Positions 33,818-43,047 are shown, numbered from the stretch's first letter. The stretch is DNA of 64,000 nt from Paracoccaceae bacterium (GCA_014879735.1 JACSRN010000011.1:1-64000); one strand, 5' to 3'. Translations and numbers: made by a program. The notes: generated by a model from the sequence alone, not told the origin.

Positions 33818-35869
33818 TCAGGGAACAAGGTCGAAGGGGGAAGCCGCGGCGAGGTCGATCCGCTCGCGCCGGAACTGTACGCCGATCTCGAACTCCTCGG
33901 CAAAGCGGTGGCCGGAATAGACCGCCTGGAAGATTGCCGCCGGCGCCTCACAATCACCAATCCGCGCCACCGGCGGACCGCCCTCGATGGCCGCGAGTTC
34001 GGCAAACAGCCCCCCATGCGGCACCCGCGCCGTCACCAGCACCAACGCCGCGATGGCCAGCAGGGACTCCGCCCCGGTGCGGGCATCATAAAGCACTGCC
34101 CGGCCGGGTTCCGTGGCCTTCAGCCCGGTATGCGTCACCATTCGCACGCCCAGATCCTGAAGGCGCCGGGCGGTGCGCACATTCTCCAGCGTGTTCACCG
34201 TGAAGGCCGATACATCTGCAGCCGGTGTGACCAGCGTCACCTGCGATCCCAGACGGGCCAGTTTTTCCGCGATGACCGCGCCCATGTAGTAATGGTCGTC
34301 ATCATAGATCATCACCGCGCCGGGCAGCGGGCAGCGGTCGCGCAGGATGTCATCGGGCGTATAGGTTGGCAGCACGGGCGAAAGCGGCAGCGGCCGATGC
34401 GCCGCGCGGCCAAAACCATCGCTGCGCCAGGACGCCCCGGTCGCCAACACCACCTGATCGGCGCCGAATTCGACGATATCCTGCGCGGTAAGATCGCTGT
34501 CCAGATAGACGTTGACATTCGGCATCTTGCCGATCTGTGTCACCCGCCAGTCGCGGACCCGCAGCCATTCCCGCAGGCCGGGCAGTTCGCCCTCCAGCGT
34601 CACCCGCCCGCCCAGCCGGGTCTCGCGTTCGGCCAGCGTCACCTGATAGCCGCGCTGACCCAGCGCGCGCGCGCATTCCAGCCCGGCCGGACCGCCGCCG
34701 ACGACAAGGATCGATTTTTCCGATTTGGCGGGTTTGATTCGTTCGGGATGCCAGTCCCGGCGCCATTCGTCACCGATGGTCGGGTTTTGCGTGCAGCGCA
34801 GGTTCACCATTGCGAAATGGCTCGACACGCAGATGTTGCAGCCGATGCATTCGCGGATGTCCTCGTAGCGCCCTTCCTCGATCTTCTTCGGCAGGAACGG
34901 ATCGGCAATCGACGGCCGCGCGGCGCCGATCATGTCCAGAACGCCGCGGCGGACCAGACTGGCCATCGTGTCAGGCGAGGTGAAGCGGCCAACGCCGATC
35001 ACCGGCCTTGTGGTCACGCCCTTGATGCCCAGCATGAAGGGCTCGTGATCGTTCTCGGGGGCAAAGCGCGAGGTGGGCGAATCGTCCGCCCAGGTGCCGA
35101 CCACCAGATCCCAGAGGTCGGGCAGTTCGGCCAGCATCGCGATCGCCTCGATCCCCTCGTCGGCGACCCGCAGCCCCTGATCACCGAACAACTCGTCAAC
35201 GATCAGCCTGACCGAGATGGCCACGCCATCACCCGCCCCCTCGCGGGAGACCTCGATCAGTTCCTGCAGCAGCCGGACCCGGTTCTTCAGGCTGCCGCCA
35301 TATTCGTCGCTGCGCTGATTGCGCGGCGACAGGAACTGGAAGGCGATGGTGGAAAAGTTTGCATCCACATTGACGATGTCGAAACCTGCCTTGCGCGCCC
35401 GGACGGCTGCGGCCTTCCACCAGCCCAGCAGGTTGCGGATATCGGCCTTGTCCATGGCCCGGACCTGCACCGGATGATAGCCGCTGACCGGCCGGTCCAT
35501 CGGTCCCAGCGGCACCTCCCGGGTCAGCCGGTTGCCGTTGTAATAGGCGGGATAGGCCAGTTGCACCCCGGCCAGCGATCCATGCGCATGCACCGCGTCG
35601 CACATCAGCGCCAGGGGCGGGATGTCGCCGTCGTCCCAGAGCATTTGCAGCACTTCCGGCATCAGATCACCCGTGGGATGCACCGAACAATGCTCGGTAT
35701 TCACCACGGCCCAGCCGCCCTCGGCCTTGATGCCCCGCATCCGGGCATGGGCCTGCGGGCGCAGGTTGCCCATGCCGTTGCAATGCGGCGTCTGGTAAAA
35801 GCGGTTGCGGGCAGTATGTGGCCCGATCTTCACGGGCTCAAAGAGGATGTCGAAGCGGGGGTCGCGCAT
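33818..35869 (-). CDS. Trimethylamine-dehydrogenase-like FMN/4Fe-4S flavoprotein
   Basis: This 683-aa protein follows trimethylamine/dimethylamine/histamine dehydrogenases end to end: an FMN TIM barrel (about 1-335), a 4Fe-4S site (C341, C344, C347, C359) and an ADP-binding Rossmann part beginning with VVGGGPAG near 390. C30 in FYQTPHC matches the cysteine that binds FMN covalently. The start at 35869 gives the family N-terminus RDPRFDILFEP. Substrate residues differ: position 60 is His (Tyr in TMADH, Gln in DMADH), W260 matches W264, W355 is replaced by H351, and the Y169/H172 pair reads D169/F172. Oxidation of another amine is therefore likely. Electrons would pass to ETF or a similar carrier. 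Confidence 0.86.
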   Translation of the reverse strand: MRDPRFDILFEPVKIGPHTARNRFYQTPHCNGMGNLRPQAHARMRGIKAEGGWAVVNTEHCSVHPTGDLMPEVLQMLWDDGDIPPLALMCDAVHAHGSLAGVQLAYPAYYNGNRLTREVPLGPMDRPVSGYHPVQVRAMDKADIRNLLGWWKAAAVRARKAGFDIVNVDANFSTIAFQFLSPRNQRSDEYGGSLKNRVRLLQELIEVSREGAGDGVAISVRLIVDELFGDQGLRVADEGIEAIAMLAELPDLWDLVVGTWADDSPTSRFAPENDHEPFMLGIKGVTTRPVIGVGRFTSPDTMASLVRRGVLDMIGAARPSIADPFLPKKIEEGRYEDIRECIGCNICVSSHFAMVNLRCTQNPTIGDEWRRDWHPERIKPAKSEKSILVVGGGPAGLECARALGQRGYQVTLAERETRLGGRVTLEGELPGLREWLRVRDWRVTQIGKMPNVNVYLDSDLTAQDIVEFGADQVVLATGASWRSDGFGRAAHRPLPLSPVLPTYTPDDILRDRCPLPGAVMIYDDDHYYMGAVIAEKLARLGSQVTLVTPAADVSAFTVNTLENVRTARRLQDLGVRMVTHTGLKATEPGRAVLYDARTGAESLLAIAALVLVTARVPHGGLFAELAAIEGGPPVARIGDCEAPAAIFQAVYSGHRFAEEFEIGVQFRRERIDLAAASPFDLVP

Positions 35870-35882
35870 GGCTGCTCCTTTG

Positions 35883-35906
35883 CCCCCGCCGAACTGGCGG
35901 CGGGGG
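35883..35906 (-). terminator. Strong hairpin between aldehyde dehydrogenase and flavoprotein genes
   Basis: A perfect 8-bp GC stem (CCCCCGCC / GGCGGGGG) with an 8-base loop lies in the 65-bp gap within the operon. No T-run follows on the minus strand. It may act as a partial terminator or an RNase-stop hairpin that sets relative expression. Confidence 0.4.
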
Positions 35907-35934
35907 TGCGGAAAGGTGGGGTACGGGGCGCCAG

Positions 35935-37428
35935 TCAGCGCAGCTTGACCCAGGTGGCCTTCAGCTCGGTATATTTCTCGATCGCATGCAGCGACTTGTC
36001 CCGGCCGATTCCTGATTGCTTGTAGCCACCGAAGGGCATGGTGATGTTGCTTTCGTCGAAGTTGTTCACCCAGACCGACCCGGCGCGCAGCCGTCGCGCG
36101 GTGTTCAGCGCGGTGTTGATGTTGTCGGACCACACCGCCGCCGCCAGACCGTAGATCGAGTCATTGGCGATACGGACGGCATCATCGGCATCCTTGAAGG
36201 CGATCGTGGCGAGGACCGGCCCGAAGATCTCTTCCTGCGCGATGCGCATGCCGTTCTTCACGCCGTCGAAGACCGTCGGCTCGACGAAGTAGCCGCCGCT
36301 TTCGGTGCGGACGCGCTGGCCGCCGGCGATCAGCTTCGCCCCCTCGCCCTTGCCGATGTCGATGTAGTCGAGAACACGATTCATCTGATCCTCGGTGACG
36401 ATGGCACCAAGCTTGGTGGCGGGATCCAGCGGGTCGCCCGGCTCCAGCGTCTTGCCGACGGCGATCACCTTGTCGATGAACGCATCCTTGATGCTGTCCT
36501 GCACCAGCAGGCGCGAGCCGGCATTGCAGACCTCGCCCTGGTTGAAAAAGATGCCAAAGGCTGCGGCGGTCGCCGCCTCGTCCAGATTGCCGCAATCCGC
36601 CATGACGATATGCGGCGTCTTGCCGCCGCATTCCAGCGCGATGCGCTTCATGTTCGACTGCGCCGAATAGCCGAGGAAGAACTTGCCCACCTCGGTGGAG
36701 CCGGTAAAGGTCACGGCATCCACGTCCATATGCAGGCCAAGCGCGCGGCCGGCCGTCTCGCCCAGCCCCGTCACGACGTTGAACACGCCCTCGGGGATAC
36801 CGGCCTCCAGCGCCAGTTCGCCCAGCCGGATCGCCGACAGCGGCGACTGTTCGGCCGGTTTGAGAATGACCGAATTACCCGCCGCAAGCGCCGGGCCAAG
36901 CTTCCATGATGCCATCAGAAGCGGAAAGTTCCACGGCACGACGGCCGCGACGACACCAAGCGGTTCGCGGGTGATCATGGCCAGAACGTTGTCGGCGGTC
37001 GGCGCGATCTCGTCGTAAAGCTTGTCCACCGCTTCGGCATACCAGGCGATGGTATTGGCCGAGCCAGGCACGTCGACCGACAGCGCATCCGAAATCGGCT
37101 TGCCCATGTCGAGCGTTTCAAGCAGCGCGAGTTCCTCGGCATGTTCGCGCATCAGTTCGGCAAAACGTTGCAGGATCTTCTTGCGCTCGGCCGGGGCGCG
37201 GCGCGACCAGACCCCCTTGTCAAAGGCCGCCCGTGCCGAGCGGACGGCGGCATCCACATCCGCCGAGTCCAAGGACGCCACTTCGGTCAGCACCTTCCCG
37301 GTCGCCGGGTTGATGGTGCTGAATGTCTTGCCGGACAGCGCATCGACCAGCCTGCCGTCGATCAGCGATTTTCCGACAAAGCGATGGGCTGCTGCCGCGT
37401 CATGCCATTTCGTTTGGTTGATCGTCAT
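35935..37428 (-). CDS. Aldehyde dehydrogenase, PuuC-like
   Basis: This NAD(P)-dependent aldehyde dehydrogenase (497 aa) has the catalytic cysteine C301 in NQGEVCNAG, general base E266 in LECGGK, and cofactor residues N167 (PWNFPL) and K190. It matches PuuC along its length, including the AEELALLETLDMGKPI segment and the C-terminal GYKQSGIGRDKSLHAIEKYTELK. PuuC oxidises gamma-glutamyl-aminobutyraldehyde and related amino-aldehydes. The upstream gene set (spermidine-type importer, PuuB-like oxidase) supports oxidation of an amine-derived aldehyde. It has its own promoter at 37455-37496. Confidence 0.9.
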   Translation of the reverse strand: MTINQTKWHDAAAAHRFVGKSLIDGRLVDALSGKTFSTINPATGKVLTEVASLDSADVDAAVRSARAAFDKGVWSRRAPAERKKILQRFAELMREHAEELALLETLDMGKPISDALSVDVPGSANTIAWYAEAVDKLYDEIAPTADNVLAMITREPLGVVAAVVPWNFPLLMASWKLGPALAAGNSVILKPAEQSPLSAIRLGELALEAGIPEGVFNVVTGLGETAGRALGLHMDVDAVTFTGSTEVGKFFLGYSAQSNMKRIALECGGKTPHIVMADCGNLDEAATAAAFGIFFNQGEVCNAGSRLLVQDSIKDAFIDKVIAVGKTLEPGDPLDPATKLGAIVTEDQMNRVLDYIDIGKGEGAKLIAGGQRVRTESGGYFVEPTVFDGVKNGMRIAQEEIFGPVLATIAFKDADDAVRIANDSIYGLAAAVWSDNINTALNTARRLRAGSVWVNNFDESNITMPFGGYKQSGIGRDKSLHAIEKYTELKATWVKLR

Positions 37429-37454
37429 ACTTTTCTCACTTTTCGATATCTATG

Positions 37455-37496
37455 ATCATTTAATGATAATTCTGTCAGAGATTTGCACCCTGTCAA
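37455..37496 (-). promoter_or_regulatory. Promoter with palindromic operator before the aldehyde dehydrogenase
   Basis: On the minus strand TTGACA (plus-strand TGTCAA, 37491-37496) is followed after 18 bp by GAATTA (37467-37472). The palindrome ATCATT-T-AATGAT (37455-37467) begins at the -10 and extends downstream of it, an operator position suited to repression. The AT-rich stretch stands out from its GC-rich surroundings. The IclR protein encoded just upstream is a plausible binder. Confidence 0.6.
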
Positions 37497-37627
37497 TCCC
37501 CCATTTTCCGATAACACATTGTTTTAAAGTGATGTTTCTGGAAACGGCAAAGCCCCTCTGCGGCATGCGCAAAGGGCCGGATTCTGATTCAATGTTGCGA
37601 CATCGCGCCGTGCCGGGTGGTCTTTCG

Positions 37628-38437
37628 TCAACCCGGCTGCGAAAAGTTGGCCCTGTGTTCCAGAACTGTCGCCAGCCGCTGCGCCGAGTTTCGCAATTCC
37701 ACCTCGACCAGGGATATCTTCTGCTCGATCAGGGATTTTATCGTCCCCGTGACGCAGATGCTGAGCTGCACATCGAGACCGGATACGAAGATCGGTACGG
37801 CCACACCGGCAAAGCCGTCCACATCCTCGCCGATGCAGAAGGCGATGCCGGATTTGCGCACATCGGCCAGTTCGGCCAGCAGCGCATTCCGATCCGTCTT
37901 CGTCAACGCCGTGAACCGCGGCAGATCTCCCGCCAGCGCGGCCTCGACCACCGGGATATCCTGAAACGCCAGGATCGCCTTGGCCGAGGCGCCCGTATGC
38001 GGCGTGATCTCCTGGCCCGGCAGGATATAGGCGCGAAGATGGTTGTCGGGCGCAACCATCTCGACACTGCGGACCGTGACGCCGCCGAACCGCGCGACAA
38101 AGCAGGCCTCCCCCGTTCTTTCGGTCAGGTCCAGCAGGATCGGGCGGGCCACCATGCGCAGCCAGCCATCGCTTGACCCCGCAAAGAGCAGCCGTTCCAG
38201 TCGCTCGCCCAGCCGGCACGAGGCCGAGGGCGGCGCGGTCATTTCGACCAGACCAACCTCCGCCAGGCTACGGATCAGCCGATAGGCAGTAGCCTTCGGC
38301 AGACCCAGCATTTCGGCAACCACGGTCGGCGAGATCCCCTCGGGAAAGCCGGAGATTGCCTCCAGAAGGCGAACGTAGCGCTCCAGCGGCGTGTCCGCTG
38401 CTTTCCCGGGTTCACCAGATTGCTGCTGCACGCTCAT
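37628..38437 (-). CDS. IclR-family transcriptional regulator
   Basis: This is a 269-aa regulator with an N-terminal winged HTH (YVRLLEAISGFPEGISPTVVAEMLGLPKATAYRLIRSL) and a C-terminal GAF-like IclR effector domain containing GEACFVARFGG and the PHTGASAKAIL loop. It overlaps the PuuB-like gene by four bases and so is part of the importer-oxidase operon, giving autoregulation with its targets. The aldehyde dehydrogenase promoter lies 130 bp downstream of its stop. It probably senses the imported amine or its aldehyde product. Confidence 0.9.
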   Translation of the reverse strand: MSVQQQSGEPGKAADTPLERYVRLLEAISGFPEGISPTVVAEMLGLPKATAYRLIRSLAEVGLVEMTAPPSASCRLGERLERLLFAGSSDGWLRMVARPILLDLTERTGEACFVARFGGVTVRSVEMVAPDNHLRAYILPGQEITPHTGASAKAILAFQDIPVVEAALAGDLPRFTALTKTDRNALLAELADVRKSGIAFCIGEDVDGFAGVAVPIFVSGLDVQLSICVTGTIKSLIEQKISLVEVELRNSAQRLATVLEHRANFSQPG

Positions 38438-39801
38438 GTCCTCTTGGCCAGCCTTCTGTCATGGTGATCGAAATACCGCATCGCCAAGGGGGCGACCAAG
38501 CCCGTTCCGTTGAAAAACGGCAGCGTCGGAAACTTGCCCACGTCAAAGGCCGAGGTGCCGTCGCCCCTGCCCAGGATGCGCGCCGCCAGCTTGCGACCAA
38601 ACAGCGTGCCCAAGGGTACGCCGGCAAAGTTGTAACCCATGGCGTAGTGAATGCCATCCTGCGTACCAATATGCGGCATGAAATCGAACGTGCCAGCGCA
38701 ATAGCCCGTCCAGGAGCGGCTGATCCTGGCCCCCTGCAGATCCGGCATGATCTCGACCATGCGCCGGTAAAGCGCCGGCATCAGCGAGGTGGAGGTCGTG
38801 TTCAGCCGTCCCGTCATGCCGCCAAACAGAATGCGTTCGGAATCCGGGGCGGGCCGGATGAAGTCGATGTTCATCTTGGTGTCCAGGTAGGTGCGCCGCC
38901 TGGGCAGCACCTTGTCGATAAGGCCGGCCGGCAAAACCTCCGTCGCCATGACGAAGCCGCGGAACGGCACCAGTCGCCGGGCGAACCATTTCAGGTTGCG
39001 CGGCGTATAGCCATTGGTCGCGACGATCACCTGCCCCGCCGAGATTGCCCCCTTGTCGGTGCGCACCGTCTTGCGCCGGCCATCGGCGTCGATCCCGACG
39101 ACGGTGGTGGACGGAAAGAAGCGCACCCCCGCGCCTTTCGCACGCGCCACCAGCCCTGCGTGGTAGAGGCCGGGATGGATCGAGCCGAGGTCGGGGACCA
39201 CAACACCACCAAAATAGCGGTCGGAGGCGAGTTCCGACTGCTGGTCCGCCTTGCTGATGACCTCGTAGTCGAAGCCGAGGCGGCGCTTCATGTGGTCCAT
39301 ATCCTCGACCAAATCACGCAGATGCGGTTCGGAATTAGCCGAGATCAGCCGGCCGCAGCTGCGCCGGTAACACGCGATACCTTCCGCCTCGACGAAGGAT
39401 TCCACACCTTTGAGCGCTTCGTCCAGTTCACGGTAAACCCGGACGGCATAGTCTGGACCAACATGCTGTTCCAGCCACCCAACGGAACGTTTCAGTGTCC
39501 GGCCCAGAAATCCTGCGTTCATCCGGGCCGCCCCACCGCCGATTGCACCGGCATCGGCGACGACCACCTCAGCCCCGCCCCGCGCCAGGTGGATCGCGGC
39601 GGAAAGGCCGGTGATACCCCCACCGACGATCACGACCTCGGCCTTGCTCGGCAGCGGGTTGGGGTCTGCGGCATCTGCCGCCGAAGGCGGCGCCGCCATC
39701 CACCAATAGGGTTCTTCACGATAGTCGGGGGCAAATATGTCCATACTGGCGGGCCTTTCCGGCGAATGACCTTGCGCGGTCAAGAAGCTGATCGATGACA
39801 T
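38434..39801 (-). CDS. FAD-dependent amine oxidoreductase, PuuB-like (DAO fold)
   Basis: This flavin oxidase of the D-amino-acid-oxidase superfamily has 455 aa. The ATG at 39801 follows AAGGTGAGGG; a later ATG at 39744 is possible. The FAD Rossmann motif is VVIVGGGITGLSAAIHLA near residues 55-72, after a typical PuuB-like N-terminal arm (YREEPYWWMA). The SDRYFGGVVVPDLGSIHP segment and C-terminal GYNFAGVPLG also fit gamma-glutamylputrescine oxidase and relatives. It would oxidise a primary or secondary amine to an aldehyde for the PuuC-like enzyme. No glutamyl-amine synthetase (PuuA) gene is in the window, so the true substrate may be a free amine or amino acid. Confidence 0.87.
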   Translation of the reverse strand: MSSISFLTAQGHSPERPASMDIFAPDYREEPYWWMAAPPSAADAADPNPLPSKAEVVIVGGGITGLSAAIHLARGGAEVVVADAGAIGGGAARMNAGFLGRTLKRSVGWLEQHVGPDYAVRVYRELDEALKGVESFVEAEGIACYRRSCGRLISANSEPHLRDLVEDMDHMKRRLGFDYEVISKADQQSELASDRYFGGVVVPDLGSIHPGLYHAGLVARAKGAGVRFFPSTTVVGIDADGRRKTVRTDKGAISAGQVIVATNGYTPRNLKWFARRLVPFRGFVMATEVLPAGLIDKVLPRRRTYLDTKMNIDFIRPAPDSERILFGGMTGRLNTTSTSLMPALYRRMVEIMPDLQGARISRSWTGYCAGTFDFMPHIGTQDGIHYAMGYNFAGVPLGTLFGRKLAARILGRGDGTSAFDVGKFPTLPFFNGTGLVAPLAMRYFDHHDRRLAKRT

Positions 39802-39806
39802 GTCCC

Positions 39807-40610
39807 TCACCTTCTCTTTCGCGCGATGGCCAGCGCCGCAACCATCAGGACGCTGGTGATCACCACCATGGTGACAGCGGCGGCAATGATGGTGGGGTCC
39901 AGCTGTTCGCGCAGGCCGGTGAACATCTGCTTGGGCAGGGTGCGCTGTTCCGGGCCGGCAATGAACAGGACCATCACAACCTCGTCGAACGAGGTCGCGA
40001 AGGCGAAGACAGCACCGGCACCCACGCCCGGTGCGATCAAGGGGAGCATGACGCCCCTGAAGGCCGTGACCTTGCCCGCGCCCAGGCTTGCCGCCGCCCG
40101 CATCAGGGTGAAATCGAACCGGGTCAGGGTTGCGGTCACGGTGATGATGACAAAGGGCGTCGCCATGAGGGTATGGGCGACCACCACGCCCCAGAAGGTG
40201 TAGTTCAGCCCGATGGGAGAGAAGAAGACGAACAGGCCCAGGCCCAGCACGACCACCGGCATCAGCATCGGCGCGATCGCCAGCGCCATGACCAGCCGCC
40301 GCAGCGGAAAATTGGCGTTCACAAGACCGATGGAGGCCAATGTGCCAAGCGTGGTCGCAAGCACGGTCGTGGCCAGCGCGATGACGACGCTGTTCAGCAG
40401 GGCGCCAACCCAGATTTCTGAACCGAACAGCGCTTCGAACCAGCGCAACGAGATGCCGGGGAACGGATAGGTGAACCACGGCGCCGAGTTGAGCGAGATC
40501 GGCAGCGCCGCCGCAAGCGGCAGGATCAGCAGCGTCAGTGACAGGCCGACGAAGATGTAGAGCGGCAGGCGAATGCGCAGCGGCAGATCGGCATAGCGTT
40601 TCTGATGCAT
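39807..40610 (-). CDS. Spermidine/putrescine-type ABC permease (PotC-like)
   Basis: This is the second membrane subunit (267 aa) of a spermidine-type importer with six hydrophobic segments and the EAA loop RAAASLGAGKVTAFRGVMLPLIAPG near residues 171-195 that docks on the ATPase. Its stop is six bases from the oxidase start. Its ATG overlaps the preceding permease stop. The start codon lies inside the palindrome TCTGATGCATCAGA, noted separately. Confidence 0.9.
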   Translation of the reverse strand: MHQKRYADLPLRIRLPLYIFVGLSLTLLILPLAAALPISLNSAPWFTYPFPGISLRWFEALFGSEIWVGALLNSVVIALATTVLATTLGTLASIGLVNANFPLRRLVMALAIAPMLMPVVVLGLGLFVFFSPIGLNYTFWGVVVAHTLMATPFVIITVTATLTRFDFTLMRAAASLGAGKVTAFRGVMLPLIAPGVGAGAVFAFATSFDEVVMVLFIAGPEQRTLPKQMFTGLREQLDPTIIAAAVTMVVITSVLMVAALAIARKRR

Positions 40611-41872
40611 CAGAACCTCCCCGACGAATGGGTCGAGATGTAGCGGGACAACGGCAGCGCGATCACGGTCGCGCCGGCGATCAGCACCAGGCTCAGCGCC
40701 GAGGCGAGGCCCCAGTTCAACTGTTCATTGGTAAAGCGGGCAATGAAGAAGCTGACCATCTGGTCGCCCGGCCCGCCAACCAGCGCCGGTGTCAGATAGA
40801 AGCCCAGACACAGCACGAATGTCAGAAGTGCGCCTGCCGCAATTCCCGGCACGGCCTGTGGCATGAACACCGACAGATGTGCGGTCAGGGGTGAGGCACC
40901 GAGGCTGCGCGCGGCACGAACATGGCTCGGCGGGATGGCACGCATCACACTGATCATCGGCAGAACCGTGAAGGGAAGCTGGATCTGCACCATCGCCAGC
41001 ACTGTCGCGAAACGGGTGTAGAGCAGCGGCAGCGGTTCGGAAACCAGCCCGCCGGCGATCAGCAGGTCATTCATCACGCCGTTGCGCTGCAGCATGACGA
41101 TCCAGGACATCGTGCGAACCAGAAGCGAGGTCCAGAATGGCAGAAGAACAAGGAACACCAGCATCTTGCCGATGAGGCCGGACGAGGTTGCGACAACATA
41201 GGCCATCGGATAGCCGATCAGCACTGTCAGGACCGTCACGACAAGGCTGATTACGATCGTGCGCAGATAGATGGCCGGGAAATCATAGGTCCCGTCGGTG
41301 GCCGCCTGGCCATCGGCCTTGAACTTGACATCCGCACCCAGCGCCCATTTCAGGTAGAACAGCGAATAGGATGCGGATCCCGCGGCCATTGCCTGCCAAA
41401 CGCCCGGCCCGGCCCAGGCAGGGTTGCTGTCGATGACCGCCTGCCGGATTTCCGCCGCATCCCGTGTGGCCAGATCCTCGGTTGCAAGGCGCGAGGCATC
41501 CATGATCGCGGCGGAGCCGCCCTCGACCCCGTATTCCATGCGTCGCGCCAACGGCCGCAGCAGCCCGGATTTCTTTGCCGCCCTCAGTTCGTCGACCAGC
41601 GTCGCAAAGACGTCATCGCCGGGCAGCGCCGGGCTGGCAGACAGGACGATCTGTTCCACCGTCGCCGGCAGGGCGGCAGCGATCTCGCGATCCTGGAAGG
41701 CCGTCTTGACGATAATCGCCAGCGGAATGACCAGAAACATCGCCAGAAAGGCAATCAGTGGCACCGCGGGCAGCATGGCGGCCAGCTTCCGCCGGGCCGC
41801 CGCCATGCGGCGATCCGTGACGGCCTGCTCTGCCTGGGTGATCGGCATTTCAGGTGTGATCGGCATTTCCAT
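40610..41872 (-). CDS. Spermidine/putrescine-type ABC permease (PotB-like)
   Basis: This is the first membrane subunit (420 aa), longer than usual because of an extra periplasmic region of about 130 residues after the first membrane helix (near 70-200), a form common in alphaproteobacterial opine/spermidine-type permeases. The EAA loop is RAARSLGASPLTAHLSVFMPQAVPG near 332-356. The N-terminus has a short MPIT-containing repeat. A 112-bp spacer with two hairpins separates it from the receptor gene. Confidence 0.9.
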   Translation of the reverse strand: MEMPITPEMPITQAEQAVTDRRMAAARRKLAAMLPAVPLIAFLAMFLVIPLAIIVKTAFQDREIAAALPATVEQIVLSASPALPGDDVFATLVDELRAAKKSGLLRPLARRMEYGVEGGSAAIMDASRLATEDLATRDAAEIRQAVIDSNPAWAGPGVWQAMAAGSASYSLFYLKWALGADVKFKADGQAATDGTYDFPAIYLRTIVISLVVTVLTVLIGYPMAYVVATSSGLIGKMLVFLVLLPFWTSLLVRTMSWIVMLQRNGVMNDLLIAGGLVSEPLPLLYTRFATVLAMVQIQLPFTVLPMISVMRAIPPSHVRAARSLGASPLTAHLSVFMPQAVPGIAAGALLTFVLCLGFYLTPALVGGPGDQMVSFFIARFTNEQLNWGLASALSLVLIAGATVIALPLSRYISTHSSGRF

Positions 41873-41902
41873 GGGCGGGCCTTCGGACTGTCAGGAACGG
41901 GT

Positions 41903-41926
41903 GGGCGGCCGGATTCGCGGCCGCCC
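41903..41926 (-). terminator. Hairpin 2 after the spermidine-type receptor gene
   Basis: A perfect 8-bp stem GGGCGGCC / GGCCGCCC has an 8-base loop. It lies between the receptor stop and the PotB-like start and follows a second hairpin at 41957-41979. The tandem arrangement suggests strong differential expression of the receptor. Confidence 0.45.
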
Positions 41927-41956
41927 GGCGGCGCAGAGGAGGGTCAGGGGCACGAT

Positions 41957-41979
41957 GCCCTGCCCGCCTCTGGCAGGGC
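41957..41979 (-). terminator. Hairpin 1 after the spermidine-type receptor gene
   Basis: A perfect 8-bp stem GCCCTGCC / GGCAGGGC with a 7-base loop lies five bases from the receptor stop codon on the minus strand. No T-run follows. It is probably an mRNA-protecting or attenuating hairpin. Confidence 0.45.
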
Positions 41980-41984
41980 CTTCG

Positions 41985-43022
41985 CTACTGTGCGACCCAG
42001 GCCGAGAACTTTGCGTTCAGCGCATCGCTGTTCTTGGCCCAGAAGGCGCCATCCTGGGCAAGCGCCCCCTCGCTGTTCTGCGGCGCCGAGGGAAGGTTTG
42101 CCAGCGTATTCGCGTCGATCGATCCGGCCGCCTCGGCTACCGTGGGGCCATAGGCGATGTACTTGCTCAGCTCGGCATTGGCAGCAGGCTGGATCGTCGA
42201 GACGATGAAGGCACGCGCGGCCTCGCCATTCCTGGTCCCCATCGGAATGGTCCACATGTCGAAGCCGCGAACCTGATCCGACCAGGCGATGCCCAGATCG
42301 GCGTTTTCGTTGGTGTTCGCATCGGCAATCCGGCCATTCCACGCCAGCGACATGACGACCTCGCCCGACATCAGCAGCTGTGCCGGCTGGGCGCCCGCCT
42401 CCCACCAGACGATATCGCCCTTGATCGTGTCGAGCTTGGCAAAGGCGCGATCCACGCCTTCCGGCGTCGACAGCATTGCATAGACATCACCCGCGGCCAC
42501 CCCATCCGCGAGCAGCGCGACCTCAAGGGTGTCGACCGGGCTCTTGCGGAACGACCGTTTGCCGGGGAAGGCTGTGGTATCGAAAATGTCGACGACGCTG
42601 TCGGGGCCGGCGGCGAAGGCATCCTTCTTGTAGGCGAGGATCGTCGCATAGGTGCTGGTGCCCACCGCGCAATCGAGAAGCGCGCCGTCGACCAGGCTTG
42701 CCGAGGCAAATATCTCTTCCGAGCCGATCGGTTCCAGCAGACCCTGCTCGCAGGCTGTTGCGGCCGTCTGCGGGTCCATGTCCACCACGTCCCAGACCAC
42801 GTTTCCGCTGTCGACCATGGCGCGTAGCTTGGCGAGTTCGCCGCTCCAGCTGTCCTGCACGATCCTGGTGCCGGTCGCCGCGGCATAGGGGTCCATGAAG
42901 GCCTTGGTCTGGGCCTCCTGCAGCGCGCCGCCCCAGGACACGACCGTCAGTTCCTGGGCCGAGACCGTCCCGGCGAGCAATGTCGAGGCCGAGGCCGTGA
43001 CCAGTGCGCGTATCATCTTCAT
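41985..43022 (-). CDS. Spermidine/putrescine-type ABC substrate-binding protein
   Basis: This is a PotD/PotF-class periplasmic receptor (345 aa). The start is set at the ATG at 43022, seven bases from an AGGGAGA site; an ATG two codons upstream (43028) is nearly as good. A signal peptide of about 20 residues ends in AGTVSAQE. The mature protein begins LTVVSWGGALQEAQ, typical of the family. Conserved tryptophans and aspartates around VVWDVVDMDPQT fit amine or betaine binding, but the ligand is unknown. It is the second gene of the minus-strand operon. Confidence 0.9.
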   Translation of the reverse strand: MKMIRALVTASASTLLAGTVSAQELTVVSWGGALQEAQTKAFMDPYAAATGTRIVQDSWSGELAKLRAMVDSGNVVWDVVDMDPQTAATACEQGLLEPIGSEEIFASASLVDGALLDCAVGTSTYATILAYKKDAFAAGPDSVVDIFDTTAFPGKRSFRKSPVDTLEVALLADGVAAGDVYAMLSTPEGVDRAFAKLDTIKGDIVWWEAGAQPAQLLMSGEVVMSLAWNGRIADANTNENADLGIAWSDQVRGFDMWTIPMGTRNGEAARAFIVSTIQPAANAELSKYIAYGPTVAEAAGSIDANTLANLPSAPQNSEGALAQDGAFWAKNSDALNAKFSAWVAQ

Positions 43023-43047
43023 TCCCATTCTCCCTGTTGCATGTATT

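Noticed and set aside
33908-36025. A very long plus-strand open frame opposite the TMADH-like gene
   Set aside because: It is antisense to a protein with strong family motifs, has histidine/arginine/glutamine-rich composition and no domain pattern; a normal effect of high GC on the opposite strand.
40601-40614. Perfect palindrome TCTGATGCATCAGA containing the GATGCATC core
   Set aside because: It overlaps the start codon and first codons of the PotC-like permease inside a minus-strand operon, far from a promoter and in a different pathway; probably a coincidence of coding sequence, though worth including in any motif scan.
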